64,000 nucleotides of DNA from Bradyrhizobium sp. AUGA SZCCT0158 (GCF_018130065.1 NZ_JAFCME010000007.1:1-64000), one strand, 5' to 3'. Numbered from the stretch's first letter, positions 35,639 through 44,818 are shown. The notes: generated by a model from the sequence alone, not told the origin. Numbers and translations: made by a program.

Positions 35639-36901
35639 ATGCTAGCCCCTACCCCCGCCTCGCCCGAGTCTGCCGGAATGTCGAAGCCGGCGCTGGATCG
35701 TCTCGAGAACCATCTCAAGCAGCGCTACATCGACGCCGGCCGCTTCCCGGGAACACAGGTCCTGATCTACCGCCGCGGCAAGGTCGTGCATTCGACCGCG
35801 CAGGGCTTTGCCGACCTCGAGCGCAAGGTCCCGGTCAAGGACGACACCATCTTCCGCATCTATTCGATGACCAAGCCGATCACGAGCGTGGCTTTCATGA
35901 TGCTGCTCGAGGAGGGCCGCGTCGCGCTCGACGAGCCCGTCCACAAATACATTCCGGAATGGAAGAACCTCGGCGTGTTCCAGGCCGGCAGCTTCCCGGC
36001 CTTCCTGACCCGGCCACCGTCGCGGCCGATGCTGATCGTGGACCTGTTGCGGCACACCTCGGGTCTTACGTATGGCTTCCAGCAGCGCTCCAATGTCGAC
36101 GCCGCCTATCGCGAGAACAAGATCGGCGAGGTCATCAAGGCCGGCACGCTGCAAAGCATGATCGAGGATCTCGCCAAGATCCCACTGGAATTTTCGCCGG
36201 GCGAAGCTTGGAACTATTCGGTTGCCACCGACGTGGTCGGCTATCTGATCGGCAAGATCAGCGGCATGCCGTTCGAGCAGTTCCTGAAGGAACGCATCTT
36301 CAATCCGCTCGGCATGAACGACACCGACTTCTTCGTGCCGGCAGACAAGGCGCATCGTTTTGCGGCCTGCTATTCCGCCGGCGTACAGATCGGCATGACG
36401 GCCGGCGAGGCCACATTGAAGCTGCAGGATGACCCGGCTACGAGTTCGTTCCTTACCCCGCCCTCGCTCGTCTCCGGCGGCGGCGGATTGTGCTCGACCG
36501 CGGCCGACTATCTCACCTTCTGCCGGGCGCTCCTCAATGGCGGTGAGCTTGGCGGCGTCAGGCTCATCGGGCCAAAGACGCTGAAGCTGATGACGTCGAA
36601 CCATCTGCCCGGCGGGTTGGACCTGCCTGGCATGTCGCGCTCACTGTTCAGCGAAGCCACCTATAACGGCATCGGCTTCGGCCTCGGCTTTGCCGTCACC
36701 ATGCATCCCGAGCAGACGCTGATTCCCGGCAGCCCCGGCGAGTATAATTGGGGCGGCGCGGCGACGACCTCGTTCTTCATCGATCCCGCCGAAGAACTGA
36801 TCACGATCTTCATGACCCAGGTGCTGCCGTCGAGCGCCTATCCGCTGCGGCGCGAGCTGCGCACCCTGGTGTATGCGGCGATCACCGACAGCAATCTCTG
36901 A
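35639..36901 (+). CDS. serine hydrolase, beta-lactamase/transpeptidase-like (class C fold)
   Basis: A 420-aa enzyme of the beta-lactamase superfamily (PF00144), which includes class C beta-lactamases, EstB-type esterases and D-aminopeptidases. Motif I is SMTK (in RIYSMTKPITS, about residue 82), motif II is the Tyr in WNYSVATDVVGYL, and the KTG-like third motif is replaced by the C-terminal region NWGGAATTSFFIDP, where HTG/WGG is usual for esterases. There is no signal peptide, so it is cytosolic and more likely an esterase than a lactamase. I chose the ATG at 35639; the frame is open further upstream but overlaps the divergent dioxygenase. A bidirectional hairpin follows. Confidence 0.87.
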   Translation: MLAPTPASPESAGMSKPALDRLENHLKQRYIDAGRFPGTQVLIYRRGKVVHSTAQGFADLERKVPVKDDTIFRIYSMTKPITSVAFMMLLEEGRVALDEPVHKYIPEWKNLGVFQAGSFPAFLTRPPSRPMLIVDLLRHTSGLTYGFQQRSNVDAAYRENKIGEVIKAGTLQSMIEDLAKIPLEFSPGEAWNYSVATDVVGYLIGKISGMPFEQFLKERIFNPLGMNDTDFFVPADKAHRFAACYSAGVQIGMTAGEATLKLQDDPATSSFLTPPSLVSGGGGLCSTAADYLTFCRALLNGGELGGVRLIGPKTLKLMTSNHLPGGLDLPGMSRSLFSEATYNGIGFGLGFAVTMHPEQTLIPGSPGEYNWGGAATTSFFIDPAEELITIFMTQVLPSSAYPLRRELRTLVYAAITDSNL

Positions 36902-36913
36902 AGCCGGAGCCTC

Positions 36914-36939
36914 ATCCCGCGGCATGATCGCCGCGGGAT
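36914..36939. terminator. bidirectional terminator-like hairpin
   Basis: A perfect 10-bp stem ATCCCGCGGC / GCCGCGGGAT with a 6-base loop lies between the convergent stops of the serine hydrolase (36901) and the TRAP large permease (36950). No T-run is present on either strand, so termination may be Rho-assisted. Confidence 0.6.
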
Positions 36940-36949
36940 AGATGGCCTG

Positions 36950-38269
36950 CTATTTCAACATCTCCGGCACGATCAGGCGCGGCAGGAACAGCGATACGCT
37001 GGGCCAGATGATCAGCGCCGCCAGCACCAGCAGCATCGGGATCAGCATGATCACGGTGTCCTTGAGCGCATAACGCAGCCGCACCCCGGCAATCGAGCAC
37101 GCGATCATCAGACATAGCCCGTAAGGCGGTGTCACCAGCCCGAACGCCAGCGAGACGATCGAGATGATCGCGAACTGCACCGGATGGAGATCGACCGCCC
37201 GCGCCAGGGGCTCCAGCACGGTGCCGACGATCACGATCGCCGGAATGGCATCGAGGAAGCAGCCGACCACCAGAAAACAGAAGGAGATGAAGAAGCCCGC
37301 CGCGATCGGCCCCATGCCCCATGTCGAGACGTTGGCCAGCAGTTCCTGCGGAATCTTGTAATAGGCGAGCAGCCAGCCGAATGCGCTCGCCGTGCCGATA
37401 CAGAACAGCGCGACGCCGGCGAGGCGCCCGGTGTCGAGCAAGGCCTTGTAAAGTTCTTTGGCGCCGGTTTCGCGGTAGAAGAAAGCCGACAGCGCCACCG
37501 AATACAGCACCGCGACGCAGGCGGACTCGGTTGCCGTGAACCAGCCGAGGAGAATGCCTCCGACGATGATGAACGGGGTGATCAGCGCCGGTATAGATCG
37601 CCAGAGCGCGCAACGCATCTCGACCCAGCTCGACTTTGGATAGGTCGGATAGCCGCGGCGCACCGCATAGACATGCACGGTGACCATCTGCGCGCCCGCG
37701 ATCAACAATCCGGGGACGATGCCGGCCAGGTACATCGCCGCGATCGACGTCGAGATCAACCCGCCCCACACGATCATCAGGATCGACGGCGGGATGATGA
37801 CCGCAAGCACCGCCGACACCGCGGTGATGGCGATCGAAAACGAGAGGTCGTAGCCTTCCTTGGTCTGGGCATCGATGAAGATCTTCGACTGACTCGCCGC
37901 ATCCGCGGTCGAGGAGCCGGAGATGCCGGCGAAGAACACCGACAGCACGACGTTGATCTGCGCCAGCGAGCCTGGCCAGTGCCCGACCATCGAACGCGAC
38001 AGCGACACCAGGCGGTCGGTGATGCCGCCGATGCTCATCAGGTTCGCGGTCAGCAGGAAGAACGGCACCGCCAGCAGGATGAAGGAGTTGTAGGCATTGA
38101 AGGTTTCCTGCGCGAGCATCATCATCGACAGCCGCGGCTCGATCAGCAGGATCGGCAGGCAGGCAAGCCCGAGCGCGAACGCGACCGGTACGCGCAGGAT
38201 GAGCAGGCCGATGAAAACGCCGAACAGGACCATAGCGGCCTGCCCGGCGGAAAGAACGCTGCCGCTCAT
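36950..38269 (-). CDS. TRAP transporter, large permease subunit (DctM family)
   Basis: A 439-aa, 12-14 helix inner-membrane protein that uses an ion gradient to import the ligand held by the binding protein. Family features are AGISGSSTADAASQSKIF near residue 115 (the sodium and substrate region), the paired ILMIVWGG half-repeat, and SLAFGLVTPPYGLCLMIA. Its ATG overlaps the stop of the small subunit (ATGA), so the two are translationally coupled. The substrate of the whole system, probably a carboxylate, is unknown. Confidence 0.93.
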   Translation of the reverse strand: MSGSVLSAGQAAMVLFGVFIGLLILRVPVAFALGLACLPILLIEPRLSMMMLAQETFNAYNSFILLAVPFFLLTANLMSIGGITDRLVSLSRSMVGHWPGSLAQINVVLSVFFAGISGSSTADAASQSKIFIDAQTKEGYDLSFSIAITAVSAVLAVIIPPSILMIVWGGLISTSIAAMYLAGIVPGLLIAGAQMVTVHVYAVRRGYPTYPKSSWVEMRCALWRSIPALITPFIIVGGILLGWFTATESACVAVLYSVALSAFFYRETGAKELYKALLDTGRLAGVALFCIGTASAFGWLLAYYKIPQELLANVSTWGMGPIAAGFFISFCFLVVGCFLDAIPAIVIVGTVLEPLARAVDLHPVQFAIISIVSLAFGLVTPPYGLCLMIACSIAGVRLRYALKDTVIMLIPMLLVLAALIIWPSVSLFLPRLIVPEMLK

Positions 38270-38781
38270 CGTGCCACCCCGAACAAGATCCGCGCCTCAT
38301 CGACGATCTGTTCGCCCGCGAACGCGATCCACGTGAAGCCTGCCACCGGCCATGCGACGTGAATCAGCCAGAGCGGCAGATCGGCCAGCTCCGACGTCCT
38401 GTTCCAGGCAAACCGCGTGAACTCAAGGCCCGCCCACACGAACACCAGCGCCAGCGCCAATATCCCGAGCCGTCCCGTGATCCGCACAGCGGCCTCCGAC
38501 CGCCGCGACAAATCGGGCCAGACATCGACTTCGAAATGCTGCGCCTCCCTGACGCCGACCATCGCCCCGATCATGATGGTCCAGACGAACAGGAACCGCG
38601 CCATCTCCTCGGTCCAGATGTAGGATGGGATGAACGGCGTATAGCGCGAGATGATCTGCAGCGTGACGGGAATCACCAGGATTCCGACGCAGGCGGCCAG
38701 GAGGATTTCCAGCAATTTGCCGTAGGCGCGCGTCAGTCGCCGCCACAGCGACGGGTTGAAATCGATCGGCAGTTCGGTCAT
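38266..38781 (-). CDS. TRAP transporter, small permease subunit (DctQ family)
   Basis: A 171-aa inner-membrane protein with four helices (LLEILLAACVGILVIPVTLQIISRY first) and the family's hallmark WTEEMARFLFVWTIMIGA, then VREAQHFEVDVW. It is the partner of the large permease, with which its gene overlaps by 4 bases. A strong hairpin sits in the 80-bp gap between dctP and this gene, which would fit a lower level of permease than of binding protein. Confidence 0.92.
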   Translation of the reverse strand: MTELPIDFNPSLWRRLTRAYGKLLEILLAACVGILVIPVTLQIISRYTPFIPSYIWTEEMARFLFVWTIMIGAMVGVREAQHFEVDVWPDLSRRSEAAVRITGRLGILALALVFVWAGLEFTRFAWNRTSELADLPLWLIHVAWPVAGFTWIAFAGEQIVDEARILFGVAR

Positions 38782-38811
38782 TGGCGCCCCCGCGCGGTAA
38801 CACTCATCGAA

Positions 38812-38837
38812 CGGGGCAAGCGGTGAAGCTTGCCCCG
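38812..38837 (-). terminator. intercistronic hairpin in the TRAP operon
   Basis: A perfect 10-bp stem CGGGGCAAGC / GCTTGCCCCG with a GGTGAA loop lies about 25 bases after the stop of the binding-protein gene and before the dctQ start. It closely parallels the nrtA-nrtB hairpin. No T-run follows, so partial attenuation or mRNA 3'-end protection is more likely than full termination. Confidence 0.6.
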
Positions 38838-38861
38838 AAACTCCGGTCTGCGACGCGCAGC

Positions 38862-39854
38862 CTAGGCGACGTTGATTTTCTCGAAGATGGCCTCTGCGCC
38901 GATTTCCTTGGCGTAGGTAGCCATCACGGGATCGGCGAGCTTCTTCATGGCGTCGCGCTCCTCGAACGGCACGCGCTTGAGCTTGCCCGCCTTTTCCAGC
39001 GCGTCGAGCTTGATGACTTCCTCACTCGACTCGAGCTTGCGGCCGAAGTCCCCGGCCTCCTTGCCCGCCTTCATGATGGCGTCCTGCAGATCCTTGGGCA
39101 GGGTCTTGAGCGTTTTGACCGAGAAGCAGATCGGCCGGATCGACACCGCATGCTGGGTCAGATTGAGGTGCGGGGCCACTTCGTAGAACTTCATCGCCTC
39201 GACGCCGGCGGCTTCGTTCTCGCCGGCCGAGATCACGCCATTCTGGATGGCGTTGTAGACCTCATTATAGGCGATGACCGTCGGAGACATGCCGGCGGCG
39301 GCAAACGTCTTCGACCAGATCGGCGCGCCCTGTACACGCACCTTGAGGCCCTTGATGTCGGCCAGGTTCTTGAGCGGCTTGTTAGCGAAGATGTTGCGGA
39401 TGCCGCCCCCGGCGTACCCGATCAGCACCACCTCGGCCTTCGCAGCGACTTCGTCGGCGACCGGCGCCAGGATGTTCGCCTCGACGACCTTGTTCATGTG
39501 GTCGATACCCTTGAACACAAAGGGAGCATCGATGAACGGCGCCGCCTTGGCGAAGGTCGACATGTGGGCCGGAGAGACGATGCCGTAATCGACCGCCTTG
39601 CCCTGCGACATGTACTCGAAATACTGCTTCTCGAGACCGAGGGACGAGTTCTTGTGCAGCGTGAAATTGACGGGCTTGCCGTAATACTTCTTCACCAGCT
39701 CTTCGAACCGAACCAGCGCCTTGGTAAACGCGTGGTCGTCGTTGAACTGCACGGCGCCGTTCAGCGTGACCGGCGCCTGCGCTTTTAAGATGGACGGCAT
39801 TCCAAAGACGGCCGCTGTCGCACCGAGCCCGGTTAATACTGTTCTGCGTTTCAT
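38862..39854 (-). CDS. TRAP transporter, periplasmic binding protein (DctP family)
   Basis: A 330-aa exported solute receptor. It begins with a possible Tat signal (MKRRTVLTGLGATAAVFGM) and cleavage near residue 26 (KAQAPV). Mature features typical of DctP are FTKALVRFEELV, YFEYMSQGKAVDYGI, and KVRVQGAPIWSKTFAAAG..., where the Arg after KV usually forms the salt bridge to the ligand's carboxylate. The ribosome site GGGAGGG precedes the ATG. It heads the three-gene transporter operon. The ligand is probably an organic acid, but which is unknown. Confidence 0.92.
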   Translation of the reverse strand: MKRRTVLTGLGATAAVFGMPSILKAQAPVTLNGAVQFNDDHAFTKALVRFEELVKKYYGKPVNFTLHKNSSLGLEKQYFEYMSQGKAVDYGIVSPAHMSTFAKAAPFIDAPFVFKGIDHMNKVVEANILAPVADEVAAKAEVVLIGYAGGGIRNIFANKPLKNLADIKGLKVRVQGAPIWSKTFAAAGMSPTVIAYNEVYNAIQNGVISAGENEAAGVEAMKFYEVAPHLNLTQHAVSIRPICFSVKTLKTLPKDLQDAIMKAGKEAGDFGRKLESSEEVIKLDALEKAGKLKRVPFEERDAMKKLADPVMATYAKEIGAEAIFEKINVA

Positions 39855-40133
39855 GTTGTCCCTCCCTGTGCTCCGCCCTTGTACCGGGTCGTGAGCTTTG
39901 CCGACGTTGCGGCTTGCAATTTTCGAAGCGTATTCAAAAGAGCGTTGCGATGGAAGCTAATTCCAATGCGCGGATCGAACAGCACAGCGCTGCAGCTTAC
40001 GCAATGATGCGGCGCACCACGCAGGCCGCCGCTCCGCCGGTCACGAACGCGAAATCGGACTAAAATCCTTGGCGGATGCCGGCTGCTTCTCCTATGCTCG
40101 CGCCGGTTTGGGGGCGCCGATCCGGGACGAGCA

Positions 40134-41399
40134 TTGCCAAAGCGTTCACTGTCGATGCGTCTCGTCCTTCTGGTGGCGGGAACCACGCTGCCGCTGATCA
40201 TTTTCGCGGCCGGCATCGTTTTCAACAATTACGTCCAGGACCGCAAGGACGCGACGCAGCGCGTGCTGGAGACCGTGCGCGGCATCCGCCTCGTGCTCGA
40301 TGCCCTATACTACTCGAACTTGTTCACCGGCGTGGTCAAGAAGGGCCTGATCGTGACGGTCGAAGTGCCTGTCATTCGCGACGGCGAGGTGATCTACGAC
40401 ATCTCGTTCAGCCCGCCGATCGAGATTTTCCAGGACACGATCGAAAAGCAGCTTCCGGGCAAGGACTGGACGATTTCGATCTTCGACGGCGAAGGCACCA
40501 ATTTCGCGCGTGTACCGAACCCGCAGAACACGGTCGGCCAGCGGGCATCGCCGTCGCTCTATGCGGAGCTGTTTCGCAAACCCGAGGGAACCTTTGCGAC
40601 CGTGTCGCTCGAAGGCGCGCCGCTGACCACCGGCGTTGCGCGCTCCTCGCTCACCGGCTGGACGGTCGCCGGCGGGATTGCGGAAAGCTCGCTGGTCGCC
40701 CCGTTATGGCGCAATCTGGCGATCACCAGCGTGATCGGTGGCGTGCTGCTGCTGGTCGGCCTTGGCTTTGCAGTGCGGATGGCGACGGCGATTGCCCGCG
40801 GCGAGATGCTGCACGATCTCCTGATTGACGAGCTCAACCACCGCGTCAAGAACACGCTCGCGATCCTGCAGTCGATCGCCATGCAGACCTTTCGCAGCGC
40901 CAGCCGGACCGAGCGTGAGACATTCGAGGGCCGGCTGGGTGCGCTCGCCGAAGCGCATAATCTGCTCAGCCAGGAGAAGTGGCAGGGATCCGAACTGCAC
41001 GACGTCGTCGCACGGGTTCTCAATCCCTATCTGCTCAACAATCCGGAGCGGGTGCGGATGTTCGGACCGAAGGTGCCGCTATCGCCGCGGCTCGCCGTGG
41101 TGTTGTCGATGATCGTGCACGAGATCGCGACCAATGCCGCACAATACGGTGCGCTGTCGAACGACAGTGGAACCGTTACGCTGGATTGGGAGATCATCGC
41201 ACAAGGCGGTGGCCGCAAACTTCGGATGATCTGGAGCGAGTCCGGCGGACCGCACGTTTCTGCGCCGGTGCAGCGCGGTTTCGGCTCTCGCCTGATCGAA
41301 CGCAGCGCGCGAGACCAGCTCGGCGGCGAAGCCACCGTCGACTTCCTGCCGCGCGGCGTCGTCTGCACGGTGACTGCGGCGCTCGATCAGGAGGCTTGA
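40134..41399 (+). CDS. HWE-family sensor histidine kinase
   Basis: A 421-aa inner-membrane sensor kinase of the HWE/HisKA_2 type common in alphaproteobacteria. The N-terminal helix (LVLLVAGTTLPLIIFAAGIVF) and a second one near residue 200 (LAITSVIGGVLLLVGLGFAVRM) enclose a periplasmic sensor region of about 165 residues with a dCache-like look. The phospho-acceptor His is in DELNHRVKNTLAILQSI, the N-box is MIVHEIATNAAQYGALS, and WSESGGP and GFGSRLIER follow. The start is TTG at 40134 or ATG at 40155. No response regulator gene is adjacent, so it is an orphan. It is divergent from the TRAP binding-protein gene and may sense its ligand (inference). Confidence 0.88.
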   Translation: MPKRSLSMRLVLLVAGTTLPLIIFAAGIVFNNYVQDRKDATQRVLETVRGIRLVLDALYYSNLFTGVVKKGLIVTVEVPVIRDGEVIYDISFSPPIEIFQDTIEKQLPGKDWTISIFDGEGTNFARVPNPQNTVGQRASPSLYAELFRKPEGTFATVSLEGAPLTTGVARSSLTGWTVAGGIAESSLVAPLWRNLAITSVIGGVLLLVGLGFAVRMATAIARGEMLHDLLIDELNHRVKNTLAILQSIAMQTFRSASRTERETFEGRLGALAEAHNLLSQEKWQGSELHDVVARVLNPYLLNNPERVRMFGPKVPLSPRLAVVLSMIVHEIATNAAQYGALSNDSGTVTLDWEIIAQGGGRKLRMIWSESGGPHVSAPVQRGFGSRLIERSARDQLGGEATVDFLPRGVVCTVTAALDQEA

Positions 41400-41593
41400 G
41401 CGGATGGCGATTTCGACCGCGACAAGCCGCGGCGCGAGTTCGAAGAGCCTAACCGGAGGATGTCGCCGCAGGCTGGAGTCGGGATGGGGTTGCCCGCAAC
41501 CAAAGAGCGACAACGAGTCGCACCGGCAAAGGCGCCGTGCAGGCCGGCCGGTCGGGGAGTTTTTGCGCAGGCCTATCGGGCCGAAGGCAGCGC

Positions 41594-41917
41594 TTATTTG
41601 ATGAGCTTCAAATAAGGCGGCAATCGCGGGCCCGGTGCGGCCTTGGTGGTATGCGCAGCCTGAGCATCCGTCACCATCAGGTCGCACAGCGCCTTGAGTT
41701 CGGAATCCGTCACCCGATGCAGTTCCATCCGAAGCTCGAGAATGGCCAGCGACAGCAATCTCGCGGCCTCCGGGCTGGCCTTATCCATCAGAAACGCCCG
41801 ACATTCCTCCAGCGTTGCGAGGAGCGACAACAATCGTTCTTCTGAATGGGCCGCCGGCATTTTGTCAGTTCCCGAGCTTGCAAGATAGATTGGAGGCGGT
41901 TCGGATCGTCGCTTCAT
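41594..41917 (-). CDS. small helical hypothetical protein
   Basis: A 107-aa protein with a GGAGAGG ribosome site before the ATG at 41917; the frame is open to 41962. It is mainly helical: EERLLSLLATLEECRAFLMDKASPEAARLLSLAILELRMELHRV, then DSELKALCDLM and a Pro-rich tail. No family is recognised. It is convergent with the HWE kinase, about 190 bp apart. Confidence 0.6.
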   Translation of the reverse strand: MKRRSEPPPIYLASSGTDKMPAAHSEERLLSLLATLEECRAFLMDKASPEAARLLSLAILELRMELHRVTDSELKALCDLMVTDAQAAHTTKAAPGPRLPPYLKLIK

Positions 41918-42506
41918 GAGCCTCTCCACGAAAAGGCACCAAAATAATTCGGCCGCTGTCACGCAATGGATCGTGTGAGAGCCTGACCTGATGATCCAGA
42001 AGTTTTACTCAATTGTCCAGCACACTATCGATTTGAAAATCGTATCGACCGTGCTGTATTTTTTCAGATATCACGGTTGAGGCATGTGCTCGATACAAGC
42101 CACGGGAAGTCCTTTCGTACACCTAAAGAGGTATTTCATCGGCCCACAACCCGCCACAAATATCCGTAGAAGTACCGGGTACACAGGCGTTACACGGTAA
42201 GTATGCTCCCAAAATCTGTGGCAAGTGAACTCGCGGTGGTTGTAGTTTGTCGAATAGTTTGCCAAATGTACGGGTGCGGGGTTTTGCTAAATTATGCCCC
42301 GGGCGCCAATGGCTGGAGGCAGCCGACGGCGCCGGTATCAGGGTGTTTCCAATGCGCAAATGCGTTTGGCTACCATCCCGCAATCACTCGATATCCCGTG
42401 GTTCTAACGACGAACTCACGACCCTGACGAACTTAACGCGGTAAATGCGGATGAACCCCTGGCTTGATCGCTCAGGGTTTCCCGATCGAAGGACGGTAAA
42501 ACCAGA
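41918..42506. other. 590-bp AT-richer gap without a convincing gene
   Basis: No open frame here has both a ribosome site and normal codon use. The stretch is less GC-rich than its surroundings. It holds a perfect 14-bp palindrome CGATTTGAAAATCG at 42029-42042 and several T-rich tracts. It is presumably a promoter and regulatory region for the XRE gene and the small gene at 41917. A non-coding RNA cannot be ruled out. Confidence 0.5.
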
Positions 42507-42902
42507 ATGAAAACATCAGCAGCAAAGAAGATGAAGCAGCGCAGTGCCGGCAAACCCGACATTGAATTGGGCAAGCGGATTCGCCTGCGGCGTGTTGAGC
42601 AGAAGATCTCGCAAGCAGAGCTTGGCGACAAGCTCGGCGTCAGCTTCCAGCAGGTCCAGAAGTACGAGAAGGGCGTCAACCGTGTCGGCGCAGCTCGTCT
42701 TCAGCAGATCGCTACCGCGCTTGATGTGCCCGTCACCTTCTTCTACGACGGCGACGGCAAGGCGCGTGAGGTCGAGAGCCTGCTGTTCCTCGACAGCGCT
42801 TTCAGCCTGCGGTTGTTGCGAGCCTACAGCAAGATCAAGGACCAGACCGTACAACGTCAGCTGGTGTCCTTGATGGAATCGATCGCAGCGAACGAAGACT
42901 GA
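42507..42902 (+). CDS. XRE-family helix-turn-helix transcriptional regulator
   Basis: A 131-aa regulator with an N-terminal lambda-repressor-type HTH (residues 19-75: IELGKRIRLRRVEQKISQ..., then AELGDKLGVSFQQVQKYEKGVNRVG) and a short C-terminal helical region (residues 88-131) of unknown function, ending in LVSLMESIAANED. There is no enzymatic domain. Such short XRE proteins are common in rhizobia. It sits alone after a long intergenic region, with an inverted repeat (42921-42946) and A-rich direct repeats after it. Confidence 0.88.
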   Translation: MKTSAAKKMKQRSAGKPDIELGKRIRLRRVEQKISQAELGDKLGVSFQQVQKYEKGVNRVGAARLQQIATALDVPVTFFYDGDGKAREVESLLFLDSAFSLRLLRAYSKIKDQTVQRQLVSLMESIAANED

Positions 42903-42920
42903 TCGGTTGCCTGGTGCTTT

Positions 42921-42946
42921 CGCGCGGACCGGGGCCGGTTCGCGCG
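42921..42946 (+). terminator. hairpin after the XRE regulator
   Basis: An inverted repeat CGCGCGGACCGG ... CCGGTTCGCGCG (a 12-bp stem with one G-T wobble and a 2-base centre) begins about 20 bp after the XRE stop. It is not followed by a T-run on the plus strand. Confidence 0.45.
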
Positions 42947-42950
42947 AAGA

Positions 42951-43002
42951 ACACGCGTGAAAAGTATGCGTCAAAAAAAGTACGCGTCAAAAAAATACGC
43001 CG
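42951..43002. repeat. short direct repeats with A-tracts
   Basis: Three to four imperfect copies of TACGCGTCAAAAAA-like units (ACACGCGTGAAAA, GTATGCGTCAAAAAAA, GTACGCGTCAAAAAAA, TACGC) in tandem. Non-coding, between the XRE gene and the end of the monooxygenase gene. Could be protein-binding sites or simple-sequence expansion. Confidence 0.55.
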
Positions 43003-43096
43003 CGAATAACCACGGCTCCAACAATCCACGTCTTCAACAAATCCACGCCTTCGACAAATAGAGCCCGGTTGTGACTCCGTCAGAACCGAAACGGCT

Positions 43097-44752
43097 CTAG
43101 CTTCCGGCACCGCGCACACGATCGATCAGCCCGAGCGGATCGTCCGGCACGCGAACGCCCCGCCAGGCCACGTGCTGGTCCGGCCGCGACAACACCAGAC
43201 CCGGCAGCACCAGACCGTTGCCATCACCGGTGGCAATGTCCGCTCCCTCGACATCGAGCACCGCAAGTGGCACACCCCTCACGCGAGCCGCCGCCTCGAG
43301 CGCAGCGACGTCTGCGGCTGAATCGAACCTCAACAGCGTAAACCCCTCGCCCATGGCGTCGTAAATCGAACTTCCGTCGGCGCGCCGAAAATGCGGCGTA
43401 CGGCAGCCCGGGACTGTCGAGGGCGTATAGAGGCTCATCGTGTAGGCCGGAGCCGCGGCGCCGTCATAGGCGATGATCGGCGAGCGATCGTAATAGGTGC
43501 CGAAATTGAGGCCGGCGCAGGCATATTGCTGGACGTTGATCTCATAGGTGAGCCGGCCGATTTCTTCGCGCACGCGCTCGCCTTGCGGACCCGCCGCCTC
43601 GATGTCCGCTGGCACCGACCCTCGGCGGCGAATTTCGGCTTCCGCATGCGACATCGCAAACCGTGACACCTGGCTGGTGATCGGCCAGCGTTCCGCTTCA
43701 TAGGCGTCGAGGATGGAGGGTGGCGCCCAGCCGTTGAGATGCGCCGCCAGCAGCCACGACAGATTCATGGCGTCCGCAATCCCTGCGTTTATGCCGTAGC
43801 CGGCGTAGGGCACCCAGATATGCGCGGCATCGCCGGCGATGAAGGCGCAGCGATCACGAAACTTGCTGGCGATCAGCCGGCGGCCGTACCAGTCTTCCTT
43901 TGAGAGGATCTCGTAGTTGAAATCACCTTCCATGCCGAGGATGGTGCGCAGACAGGCATCGCGGTCGACCTCGTCGAAACCGCCCTCGCCCGGCTTCATG
44001 TAATTATGCACCAGCCAGCGCTCGCGACCGTCGATCGCATATACCATGCCCGAGCGGCGCGGGTTGATGGCACCGGTGCCCCACGCGCGTTCGCATCGCT
44101 GACGATCGATCAGCCCGGGTGCGCGAATGTAGGTCGACTGCACGCGCTGGATCACGGCATCGCCGGACAATTCGGCGCCGATCGCCTTGCGAACAATCGA
44201 GCGCGCGCCGTCGCAACCGATCAGGTAACGGCAATTCACGGTCCTCACGGCGCCGGTGTCGAGATCACGCAAGCTCATGCGCGCGCCGGTATCTTCCACC
44301 ACGACGTCCTCGACCGAGGTCCGGTTGATGATCCGGATGCGCGATTGCGCCGCCGCGTGCGCAAACAGGATCGGCTCAAGGAATATCTGGTTGATGCGGT
44401 GCGGCGGCTCCGGCGTCGGCCAGTTGCAATCGGGGCCATCCGTCGCGGTGAAGCGATCGCGCCGGCAGGGAATGTGAATCCGCGTCAGCTCCTGCCCGGT
44501 GAACGAGGTGCGGTAGCTGATGTCGTGCGGATAATCCGCCGGCAATCCGGCATTGCGGATGTTCTCGGCGAGGCCCAGCCGCCGGAAGATCTCCATGGTG
44601 CGGGCGGCGACGTGGTTGCATTTCGGTTCCGGCGGCGCTGCGGGCGCCCGCGTTTCCACCACGGTCACGTCGATGCCGCGCCAGGCCAGGTCGATCGCAA
44701 GGGTGAGCCCGACCGGTCCGGCGCCAACGATTAGGACATTGCTATCATTCAT
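43097..44752 (-). CDS. FAD-dependent aromatic monooxygenase (PHBH/phenol hydroxylase class)
   Basis: A 551-aa flavoprotein hydroxylase (group A). It has the FAD motif VLIVGAGPVGLTLAIDLAWRG (residues 6-26), the DG motif in CRYLIGCDGARSIVRK and the GD motif in FIAGDAAHIWVPYAGYGINAGIADA. A C-terminal thioredoxin-like region follows residue 400 (IYDAMGEGFTLLRFD.., VLPGLVLSRPDQHVAWRG), as in phenol hydroxylase-like and MhpA-like enzymes. The ATG at 44752 starts the usual sequence; a GTG 9 bases upstream is possible. It probably hydroxylates a substituted phenol or a related ring. It is co-oriented with and upstream-linked to the Bug-type binding protein, 66 bp away. Confidence 0.88.
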   Translation of the reverse strand: MNDSNVLIVGAGPVGLTLAIDLAWRGIDVTVVETRAPAAPPEPKCNHVAARTMEIFRRLGLAENIRNAGLPADYPHDISYRTSFTGQELTRIHIPCRRDRFTATDGPDCNWPTPEPPHRINQIFLEPILFAHAAAQSRIRIINRTSVEDVVVEDTGARMSLRDLDTGAVRTVNCRYLIGCDGARSIVRKAIGAELSGDAVIQRVQSTYIRAPGLIDRQRCERAWGTGAINPRRSGMVYAIDGRERWLVHNYMKPGEGGFDEVDRDACLRTILGMEGDFNYEILSKEDWYGRRLIASKFRDRCAFIAGDAAHIWVPYAGYGINAGIADAMNLSWLLAAHLNGWAPPSILDAYEAERWPITSQVSRFAMSHAEAEIRRRGSVPADIEAAGPQGERVREEIGRLTYEINVQQYACAGLNFGTYYDRSPIIAYDGAAAPAYTMSLYTPSTVPGCRTPHFRRADGSSIYDAMGEGFTLLRFDSAADVAALEAAARVRGVPLAVLDVEGADIATGDGNGLVLPGLVLSRPDQHVAWRGVRVPDDPLGLIDRVRGAGS

Positions 44753-44818
44753 GCCGGACACTGACCGTGCGCTTGCAGAGGAGCCTTTACAGAGGACTTC
44801 TTGGCAGAGGCATTCTTG

